Shown here: positions 22,974-31,301 of the stretch, piece after piece
Layout: every line of letters starts with the position of its first letter
Position numbering within the stretch: the stretch's first letter is position 1
Assembly: GCA_024196135.1 (NCBI GenBank)
Contig: JAMQCK010000286.1
Span: forward strand, 1-31,301
Origin: Pleurotus ostreatus/Saccharomyces cerevisiae fusant
Lineage: Eukaryota > Opisthokonta
Direction: 5' to 3'
DNA: 31,301 nt
The notes under the pieces: generated by a model
Database searches by the model: none
Seen by the model: only the letters and a program-made list of their open reading frames with translations
What the model was told of the DNA's origin: nothing
Translations under genes and position numbers: made by a program

Positions 22974-24030
22974 GCCTTCAGCGGCGTTCACGCGTGGATC
23001 CTGGAGACGTTGCCCAGTCGTACTGCTTCGAGCTCATTGGTACGGCATCAAGGACCTCGTTGCCGTCTTTTGCGCTCTGAGCCAGCCGGGCGCGGTGTCG
23101 AGGGTCCAGCATCATATGCCAGCGCCGATCGCTCGACACGAACGTCAAGACCGTATTCCTGCGCCAATCGAGCTGCGTGGAGGAGGATGAGCTGTGCGTA
23201 TACATCCCTTAGCAGCAGTGACGGTCGCTGATGACCTGCAGAGCTCCGCTTGTCGCTGAGCGGATGATGTCTATCAGCCTTCAGAGCTGGCCGAAGCCAG
23301 TAAGTATCTACTGCCCGGGCCTCAGCTGCTGTTCTGCGAAGAAGGCGGCCTAGCGGATGTCTTGCACGGTCGACTTGACCTCGTGATTACTTGCTCGCCC
23401 CATTTACCGCAGTTGGCTGAAGGATGTGGTGCATGGTGAGTCCTGCTATTGACTTGTAAAGCACTATCTGACCCCAGAACAGCTGCCTACAGCGAGTACA
23501 GCCGCCGGCGCATCAAGACTACCTACCCCACCGCCCCGGTGCATCTCATCACCGGCTGAAAGAGCGTCAAGTTGAGCTGCAGTCCGTCCCTTCCCCGCGC
23601 TCGCACTATTACCTGCTGAAACGTTTCCTTCACTTCACAGGCTTCGCCTTCCCTGTCTTCGGTGTCCTGAAGGCCCGTCGGACGCGGTCCTCCTGTGCGA
23701 CCTCCCTCTACCAGCACGGCGTGAGCATCGACTTTCAGGCGTGCCTCTGGGACATCGACCGCCATTGCGCTATAGGACGATAGGTGCGGGACTGTCTGCT
23801 TTCGTCCGTTATTGGCATAGTCAACTCATCTCCCTTCCGCTCAGCTGTTCGAAGCTCGTCAAAAACAGCACGACGTTCGACTTCTCCAGCCTTCAGCGCA
23901 ACTTCCTCGGCGAGCGCCCGCTACGGGCCCACAAGCACGGGAAGCAGACGGTCGACCTCCTCGCCAACCTGCGAGTACACAGTGGGCGGCAGGCAACTCC
24001 AGCAGTGGGCCGAAGGAGTACAACGGTTTT
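22974..24030 (+). pseudogene. Degenerate, intron-containing copy of the 1819-3499 dioxygenase gene
   Basis: The DNA aligns collinearly with the intact gene from its second exon to its stop. Landmarks are the exon 2/donor string CTGTGCGTATA (near 23195), the exon 4 end and donor GTGCATGGTGAGT (near 23430), ACAGCCGCCGGC of exon 5 (near 23505), CACCGG-TGGAAGAGCGT of exon 6 (near 23550), the exon 7 block up to its donor (23640-23790), and the last exon CGACGTTCGACTTC through CAGTGGGCCGAAG-AGTACAACG (23870-24025). Introns are kept at the same sites, so it arose by DNA duplication, not from mRNA. It is dead. A region equal to about 2547-2850 of the parent, including the H-x-D iron site, is missing; the Trp codon after H-P-V-T-G is now TGA (23557-23559); and there are many indels. 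No recognisable first exon. Confidence 0.85.
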
Positions 24031-24682
24031 GGAAACCTGTGTCGATGAAGCCGACGTCAGGTTATCTACGCTGAGCTCGCACTGCTCTGCGAGCCCGCCG
24101 TTGTAGGGTGCGCGGTGAGGATCAAACATTGGCCGTTCCGACGGACCTTCTGACGAGCGAGTAGATATCCGCCATGATCTGACCTGTACACACGACGGTT
24201 GGCTTCGTTAGTAGCAGCTTGCACTGGCGTGCGCAACATTGTATCTTTTCTGCCATCGCATCTACCGAGCGGCCCTCCCGACTCGCTCAGCGACAAGAGA
24301 GTGACGCTGGTGGTGTTGCTCTCCTTGCGCGTCGAACTTTCGCTGCGATGAAGATTCTTGGATTACCATGAAGCCTGGCGTGCTATATTACTCAATGATT
24401 ATTGGTACTTGACAGTCCCTGTGAATGATACGTATGGCGCCGCTCGAGTATCCGTGAAGTGGGAAGAGGAATGTCCAGCGAATAGAAGCGAGATCACGAG
24501 CAAGGGAAAAGAGCAAATAGTGAGAAGAAAACGGCTAAGTCGCCGTGAGTGCGGCGCCTTTGATTGGCGGTCAGCGCTCAGCCACCAAGGATAAGCGTAA
24601 TTAAAGGGGACCGAATGGCTCTTACGGAGCTCAAGGACCACGGTCGCAGACGTTGGGTAATAGATGTTCATTCGCATTCGCC
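24031..24682. other. Gap, no supported gene
   Basis: About 650 bases between the dioxygenase relic and the 3' end of the minus-strand gene at 26172-24683. Only short overlapping frames are present. Part will be the 3' UTR of that gene. Confidence 0.4.
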
Positions 24683-26172
24683 TTAGCGAACCTCGGAAGT
24701 CAAATCACCCAACGCGTCTTCGCATGCCTTCAACACGTCCGCGTCGGAGGCGCGAAGACACTGCGAGCAAAGTCAGTACATGAACTTGCGAGCCGCGTCA
24801 TTCACGGTACACGAACTTTGTCGGCCAGTATGCGTCGAATGCGGGCTATCTGCGCAGTACCATCGTCAGGAGGCTCTTGAAGCTCTTTCGCGTCGAGGGC
24901 GAGGCCGATGGCGGCGAGTAGCCGCTTGTACAAGAGTATGAGATTCAAGACGTCCGCGCGCAGATTGGCTACGTCTTTCTGGACGGCGCGGAGTGAACCA
25001 CGTAGTCCTGCGTTCGAGATTAGCACCATGATTTGCGGATGGTTCGAGGCGCACCAACGAGCTTCTTCTGAAGCAAACCGCTGAGTTGGAAGAGCCCGAC
25101 GCCGAAGAATAGTATGACCAACGTTACAGCCATCGTCGCGGGCAAGGTACTTCTCGTCCAGATTGCCCGAATGGCCGTAATGGAGACCAGCGCATAGAAC
25201 CATAGAAGGCTTCTTATTAGGAAAGTGGCGACGATGACGAGGTAGGAGAAGAGTATGCTGGGCGCCTAAGGGGGTTCTTGTCAGAGCGTGCATAAAATCG
25301 AGTTAGGCCAATGCGCACAAAGTGGAGATTTTCCCAGCTATATTGCGCGTTGTTGAGCGCGACGTATAGGCTCCAGCAGTTATCCTTGAGGGGTTTGCCT
25401 GTGATGTGATCAGCGCGTGCCATGCCTGCGAGCAGAGATGGGTCACATTTGGTCGTCACAGGCGAGCCGTTTGGGAGTTTCTCGGTATAGCCTGATGAAG
25501 GAAGTATGAGTGTAGGTTTTGTACGTGTGGATGGAGACGCACCTGTCGTCCCCGGTTGAGCCACCTCAATGTCGGCCGCGTTTGCGCCTTGGGAAGTACC
25601 CGCCGTCGACGACGCTGCGACGTCTGTCGTGAGCATCCGACACCCGCAGGACTCAACGATGTGGCATACGTGGTATGGACTGACTCGAGTCGTAAAGCAA
25701 GACTTGCGCTAACACAGCGGCACTGGCGACGTCGCCAATGCCGATGGGGCCCTTGCCCTCTACGCATAAATTTGAGTCTCGACGCTAATGGATGGAAGAA
25801 CATAGAGCGCACCAGGCGGTGTCCGTGGCCGTTTTCGCTCAGGTTTGTCGCTGCTCTCCTCCATTGGACTGGAAAGCGCCGGCATCGCAATCTTGGCGAG
25901 TTTGTCCTCGACGAGAGCCAGAACTTGGATGGACTTTGCGAGGCTTGCGATGCTATTGCCGATCATGCTAGTGGCGCTGATCAGTAGGGCGCTTAAGAGC
26001 GCGGCCGTGGCGTCACGCACCCATGGTCGCACGAGCGACAAGCAACACAGACTTCCTTCAGTCTATTCGCGGTCACGATGCGCGTGTCGCGGATGCGGCG
26101 CAAGACATCTTCGTATGCATCTCTCGAGCTCGCGGATGGGCGGTCGTCATCCTCTGGCCGACCAGGTGCCAT
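24683..26172 (-). CDS. Family X two-transmembrane protein, copy 2 (possibly frameshifted)
   Basis: Minus-strand paralogue of 19045-20509. The 3' half is well fixed: 80-nt exon 25398-25319 (NNAQYSWENLHF), transmembrane exon 25265-25055 (spans LWFYALVSITAIRAIW and MAVTLVILFFGVGLFQL), 191-nt exon 25007-24817 (LLYKRLLAAIGLALDA) and last exon 24760-24683 (DADVLKACEDALGDLTSEV). These match the paralogue in order, phase and almost in length. The 5' part is less certain. It starts at ATG 26172 (MAPGRPEDDD), contains LLISATSMIGNSIASLAK, and ends exon 1 at 25813 with the same phase and a GTGCGY donor as the paralogue. Two or three linker exons follow between 25759 and 25447. Within exon 1 the frame changes around 26030; either a 41-nt intron (GTGCGA...TTAAG) or a frameshift mutation explains it. 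Function unknown; probable membrane protein. Confidence 0.68.
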
Positions 26173-28973
26173 AGCGTGGTTCGGGCGGCGCTTTATAGGT
26201 AAGAGTTGACAGCCTCTCACGCGTATCTTGGACTCTGTGTATGGTGATGCCTGAGATTGAGCGGCGAACGAGAAGTTGGGAGTCAGGTTGAAGTCAACTC
26301 AACTTGTCGCTTAATTTACAACGAAGACGAGCGCCTACGTAGTTCAAACTCCGACTGATCAGTCCTCAGCAATCCCCATTGGGAGGGTGTCGTATGATGG
26401 CTCCCTACGGTGCCCTTCGGATAGGACATGAGGCTGCCCGGAGCCTGAGGGAATTGCGCTGAGCCGGAGAGTAAAGCGGACACCGTGAGAATCCTACTCA
26501 CACTCACAGGCAAGGGTCAACCAGTGCGCGCTTCAGAGCTTGATCCGGCCGCGCTTGATCATGGCTTCACCGGCTTTAACCGCCAGCTCCGAATGGGGAG
26601 GATTGTCTGGCTATACAGTCGCATGGCCGCGCATTATCACTGTACGTAGACGTGAGCCCGAGACGTAAGGAGAGCAGCAAGTGGGTACACTCACTGACTG
26701 AATGAGCGGCCCTTTGACCGGGCTACGACAAGTGTCGAATTAGGATTCAGTGTTGACCACCTGTGCCCCGAAGAGCGCTCTGTTGAAGGAGAAGCTGCGG
26801 TGAAGGAGGGTTCAGCGAGTTGATTTGGTGTCGTCCTGGATACAATGTTCACCTGAACACGACGCTAGAGATAATCTGGTATAAGAAGAGGCGGCACCGA
26901 ACGTGACAAGGATGCGTACTCACGCGTACTTCGCGGCTATGCCATACTAGTATCACGGTCCGGCCCCGATGCATGCCTTCTATCTTCTGATTTGAATAGA
27001 GGCCAGACTTGTAGGCGCTGGTCAAGCGCGCGCGTAAGTCAAGATGGGAGACTTCTGCTCGCACTGATAGGATAAAACAAGAAGCCAAACACAGAGGAGC
27101 CATTCAAGAAACGGTGTAGCCCGCTGGCCATGAGGAAGTACGGGTATTCGAACCGCCGCATCTGAGCGGGAGACAAGCCGGACGACGGTCGGATATTTCC
27201 GTGTAGCGGCTGTGATCAACAAGCGTAAATAGCGACTCGGACATTTCCGTCTTCTTCCCATGCTGCGATGTTCGCTCCCACCGCCATTCCATTAAGCATA
27301 CGTCCTAGGATCATGGCTACTGAATCCGGTTAGAGTTCACCAGCATCAATTTCTGATTGACTCGTTCCCGGCTCAATGCGACGGAAAGTTTTCCGAGTCG
27401 AATCTGTTCCCAACCCTTACTCCGAGGGAGCCCTCCCCGCCTCTGCTCGATCCCGAGGTAGAGGTTCACTTGTGCGCCTCCTTTGGTAAGCCCTACGATG
27501 TCCGTGCAAGTGACGCTTTTCTGTACGTACCTGCACACCATCGAGCGTTGGCCAAGCTTCCTCTGCCCTGTCGCCTTCCTCTTTGCTGGTCTTCAGCCAG
27601 ACGGTCGCCCCCAACGTGCGTGAAGGCCGAGACTCCCAGAACTTTGCGACGAGGCGGATATATAGGACTCGTCGCTCACCAAGCAGGTCTACATCGCCGC
27701 TGGAATGAGGGCGTGCCGCGGGGCAAAACGTATGGTGCGTTTCTTGACTTCTATGCCTGCTTCGTCGAGACTCACGTTCAGCCCAAATAAACTACGGCAT
27801 GCGATAACTCGGGAAACGTGACTCATTGTTGCGAGAGATGCAAAATGCTCAATGAAAATCCCCGAACCGCGACATCGCCCTCACGTTGGAGAGGTCCTTC
27901 CGGGACAGGAGCTCATGCGACGGACCATTCACTCAAGGGCACACGAAGCCCATCGCCGTCATATCGCTGTCGACTGGAGATCATGTTGTGGGTCGAGCGG
28001 TTGGTCGTATGGCTTCCCTTAGTACGTGTCCCTTCAACTACTCTCGACGAATTCTGACCTGTATTCTAGTATACGAATACTGATAGTTGCGCGACAGTGT
28101 CAATTCACCGTCTTTTCTCGTTATATTACGTGCGAGCACCTGCCGAACGCCGAGATTCTACGTCATTACTGCTAATCCCGCCGCTCATTCGAAGCCAGCG
28201 TATCGTCGAAGATGATCGTACACGTGTCGCTCCTTCGTCAGACCAGTGGGTCTCGAGGGAGGTCGTCCTCACTCACGACGATACTCTCAAGCGCTCCAGC
28301 GCCGCGTCGTCGATCAGCGCAACGCAATGTGCTGTGAGATTCCGCGGTCTGGAGGCCACGCGCGCACGACGACTCCGCCTTCTGACATCTTACGTCCTCG
28401 TTCGCTTATCCGGGCATCGCTCATCGCGCTCGCAGAACCCCATTGGTCCTATTATAGCATCGGCGTTTCTCGAACTGCTCAATCTTCCTCGTGCCTCGAG
28501 GGCGCTTCCGAGGAGGCCTGCTTGCGGTAATGTGCGCCGTAGGTGACCGTCGGCAAGTCCACTATGGGTGTTGATTTCCGACGCAGATCAACTTCGGCGC
28601 CCCGCTTGGGAGAACAGATGGTGCGCAGGGCGGATGATCATAGTGTGCGAGGTGCGTTTGCGAACATTGCGCCGTACATGCCTGACAATTCTACCCAGCT
28701 ATGTCGGCTATGCGACTTGCACCATCGCATATGGACACTGGAGTGGCACTACGGCTACATTGGGAGCGAGACATTGTGAGCTAGGTGCGTTCAGCGTCGA
28801 TCTGCGGGTGCGGTGACATACTGAATAAGCTATTCAAAGAGCGCGAATCGGTGAAGCGCAGCGGAAGGCCGCAGCTAATAGCACAGAAGCAAGAACCTAA
28901 AGCGTGCGGGTAGTCCTCGACGAGGTCGATCAGGTCTTGCTCGGATTGCGTGGGGATGCGCATGGGGATGGGC
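26173..28973. other. Long gap between two minus-strand family X genes
   Basis: About 2.8 kb with no intact gene. The first bases (26173-26400) are the presumed promoter of the minus-strand gene. Plus-strand blocks near 27440-27480 (LLDPEVEVHLCASF, ending at a GTAAGC donor), 27660-27730 (LTKQVYIAAGMRACRGAKRM, after an in-frame TAG) and 27935-28018 (KPIAVISLSTGDHVVGRAVG) read like relic exons, but their frames are broken and they cannot be joined. A plus frame at 28097-28546 is open for 149 codons with Arg/Ser-rich, uninformative composition. No mobile-element motif seen. Confidence 0.4.
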
Positions 28974-30012
28974 TTATTTGTCCCTTGCTTCAGCGAGGGC
29001 TGTCTGGTAGCGTGACATTGGATCCTGGTGCGTCAGCGGTCAGAACGAGCGAACGGTGAGGAACGGCACGCACTCACGACCCATAGAAGCTCTTGGATGC
29101 TATCCATCACCTTCGCCGCATCGTCCGGCGTCAAAGTCACGAAGCCCCGATGCGCGTCCATGGCCGTCTGCAGCTCGTCGAAGAAGCGGCGGCACCACTT
29201 ATCGAACTTCTCGAAGGCGTCGCGAAACTCGCGACTGGCGATCATGATCTGCAGGCTCGCGGCTTTCTTGGTGGCCGTCGCAAAGAGGAAGGAGAGTGAC
29301 GCGATGAGGCGGGACCCTCCGTGCAGGTGCTGGCAGGCGGCACCATGGGCTTTGGTTGGCGTGCAAATATGCTGGGGGGATGGCGCTGTCAGCGACGGGC
29401 CTCTCTGGCGAGGACGAGAGACGCACCTCGCTTACACGCTCGAACTGGTACTTCGCTAGCTTGAACAAGTTACGGAGAGAAGCGATTGACTCATAGATGT
29501 CTTCTGCTACACGAAGTTGGGGCTCTTCAGCGCCGAGTAAGACGAAGGGAGTCCCTCACCTCTGCTCTGCGAGTCATTTGGAGCGGTAAGGGGACCTCGA
29601 GCGAGCGTAAGCCTTGGGGAAGGCGGGTGTTCTCGACTCACCGGAGTCGCCATTCGCTATTGACTCATTCGCGCGAAGCAAGCCGGAGAGGACTTCGAGC
29701 TCTCTGAATATATCGAGCATCCCATGCGACGCCCCGATCAAGAAAAGAGGAATCTTCTTCGAGCACCTGCGCGTAAATAGCTCAGTGGGGTCATTCGTGG
29801 ACGTGATTGAGGACGTACCTCGAGGAGCGCGCGGCACTATTGGCCAAGTTCACCTCGATATAGGCCATCTTCATCGACAGAAAGGTGATTGTGTGCTCGA
29901 AGTCGTCCAAACACGTTCCTTGGTCCGGATGATCCTGCTTGGGAACAATGGCAGGCGACGAGAGTGAAGGAGCGGTTTCGGACGCAGGCTTCAGGGCCGG
30001 GACTCTGGCCAT
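28974..30012 (-). CDS. Family X helical protein, short type, copy 2
   Basis: Six exons on the minus strand: 30012-29819, 29766-29642, 29595-29560, 29506-29427, 29371-29078, 29024-28974, giving 259 residues. Exon lengths 125/128, 36/36, 80/80, 294/297 and 51/57 and all phases match the gene at 14773-15768. Shared blocks are D-D-F/L in exon 1, S-C/R-C-[ST]-K-[KR]-I at the start of exon 2, PL at the start of exon 3, SLRNLFKLAKYQFERV in exon 4, HICTPTKAHGAACQHLHGG then RLIASLS in exon 5, SREFRDAFEKFDKWCRRF, and last exon DPMSRYQTALAEA. The protein should be mostly helical and soluble. The N-terminus has about 30 Pro/Ser-rich residues not found in the paralogue; in-frame ATGs upstream (30090, 30102) could extend it further. 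No known domain recognised. The match to a gene on the other strand 14 kb away is what makes the model credible. Confidence 0.8.
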
Positions 30013-31301
30013 CGAAAAATGTGCAGCAAGATATCGTCCGGAGAGATGAGGGAGAGAGCAAAGCTTGGATAGGCGGTCAGTCTTCATCTCTCGCGGCCTC
30101 ATCTATTAAGCGCCCAGACACGGCCTTGTGTGCGCGTGAAAGTTAGCCGTGATGCGTTGGGCGCAGAAGCATTGGATCCATCTCAGTAGGGTCACATACA
30201 GTCCCGCTAAACTGAGCGGGAAATCTCAAGCTGCGAGAGAAGTTGGGCTGATTACCGGTTGCACCCACGTGTTTCTCTCGTTGAAGTGACGGCGACACTG
30301 ACAAAGGAGGTCCAACGGCTCATACCTCCATACTAGAAGGGAAAGCTATTTCAGATCGTGATGTGAGCGCGGCCTCTCAGAATGGGCATAGCTTAACGCA
30401 TCTCCCAGGGAATGGAACATTGATGGGTGAATTCAGTTGATCCTTATGACCGAGTTCTGTGCACCATGAGGACTACGCATGAGCTTTTAGCTGGACGTAA
30501 TGAACGTCGTTGCATGCGAACGACATACCTCGATTAGTAAAGACTTCTGAAGGGCAAGCAGCGTTCAACGTGCAACGATGCTACATGGTGAATTAGAAGA
30601 ATCGGAGGATTATCACTTTCCTATGCATATGAGGCTGGATTTCTGGAGCTTGGAGATCTGATCAATGTGTAAGTCATCGATACGCACGATTCGAGATGGC
30701 GGGGAGAAGGAATGCGGTAAAGCACGTGACCTGACGAGGTGGCGTCGCTTTCGGCGAATTCCAGGATTCGGCAATGGCCGAACGTGGCTTGCATTCGAAC
30801 CTTCACAAGGACGCCCTACTTTCGCTTGCGCATTCATACGCCTGACGGCTGAAAAACGCGGAAATCGCATATGAATGCGTAATAAGCACGTATCACTCTA
30901 GCCTAGATGGGCGGATCCGTATATACCGCACCGACGTCGTGACTGTACAACGGGCGCGTCGGGGGTATTTTATGACTACAAAGGCGGGAGATTACGCTTC
31001 CCAACCTTACAATCAGATGATTGAGCGGTCTCATCCATCTGCACCGACTGTCCAGGGATAGCGGCGAGCTCCTCAGCGCCTGACGACCAATCTGCGCGTT
31101 GAGGATGACATCCTGCGAGTCCTTTGGCGGGCATCATCCTTGTGGCAGGCGTACTAGTGTGCCACAGCCTTCAGTCGGATTGCCTCTACCGCAATTCATA
31201 TCATTGTCTATTGTTTGGGGCTCGGACAGGTCGCCCTTACCCTACATTGTCATGCGGAGACACGCAGAGACTCGCCACAGCGGGACTCGAACCATGGGCG
31301 T
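30013..31301. other. Window end, no supported gene
   Basis: About 1.3 kb. The first few hundred bases are the presumed promoter of the minus-strand gene that starts at 30012. The rest contains only short frames; the plus and minus frames at 30613-30874 overlap each other and have no motif. The last 20 bases carry a minus-strand GGTTCGAGTCC B-box-like string, but too little sequence is left to decide whether a tRNA lies beyond the window. Confidence 0.4.

Larger units (their letters stand above)
14773..30012. repeat. Probable ancient inverted duplication of a two-gene family X unit
   Basis: The order short-type (+, 14773), TM-type (+, 19045), pseudogenes, TM-type (-, 26172), short-type (-, 30012) is a mirror image. 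The two arms have similar gene spacing (3.3 kb and 2.8 kb). The proteins have diverged strongly and no long DNA identity is visible by eye, so the event is old, or the symmetry arose from separate insertions. Confidence 0.45.

Noticed and set aside
27640..27750. Possible ribosomal protein S19 fragment (LTKQVYIAAGM)
   Set aside because: Only a loose likeness over a dozen residues, an upstream in-frame TAG, and no flanking S19 sequence; not strong enough to name.
31270..31301. 3' end of a minus-strand tRNA at the window edge (GGTTCGAGTCC)
   Set aside because: It matches the B-box consensus, but three of the five T-stem pairs fail, and the body would lie outside the window, so it cannot be supported.

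Overview
The window looks like nuclear DNA of a filamentous basidiomycete, probably an Agaricomycete. Nearly every supported gene is cut by many short introns (mostly 45-60 nt, GTRNGY...YAG, CTNAY-type branch sites), coding DNA is GC-rich, and there are no bacterial operon signals. All gene models below were assembled by hand from reading frames, splice sites and comparison among paralogues inside the window; no database search was possible.

Layout. 1-1106 is the 3' end of a superfamily-1 (UPF1-like) helicase gene. 1819-3499 is an intact eight-exon TauD/Jlp1-type 2-oxoglutarate/Fe(II) dioxygenase gene. From about 5.4 kb to 30 kb lies an accessory region built mostly from two small families that I cannot assign to any known protein family. 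Family Y has two members, both + strand (5453-6449 and 10543-11367). Family X has five: three on + (8182-9787, 14773-15768, 19045-20509) and two on - (26172-24683, 30012-28974). Between the + and - members of family X lie two decayed genes: a minus-strand pseudogene of unknown family (about 20973-22170) and a degenerate, intron-retaining copy of the dioxygenase gene (about 22974-24030).

Family X is the main discovery. Its members are very divergent in sequence but share one gene skeleton. An 80-nt exon (entry phase 1, exit phase 0) is present in all five and ends in an A-[KQ]-Y-x-[FWY]-[EQ]-like motif. It is preceded by a short linker exon of phase 1-1 and followed by either a two-transmembrane exon (phase 0-1) plus a 191-200-nt helical exon (phase 1-0), or by one fused 294-297-nt exon carrying H-I-C-T and C-Q-H-L motifs. 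The members form three types: long soluble-like (8182), short soluble (14773 and 30012) and two-transmembrane (19045 and 26172). The order short+, TM+, pseudogenes, TM-, short- is mirror-symmetric with similar spacing, as if a two-gene unit had been duplicated in inverted orientation.

Function is unknown. The proteins are predicted from composition to be mostly alpha-helical, and two carry a membrane hairpin. Their expansion, divergence and surrounding pseudogenes resemble lineage-specific, fast-evolving families, but nothing in the sequence proves a role. The remaining gaps hold scattered candidate exons or nothing recognisable.
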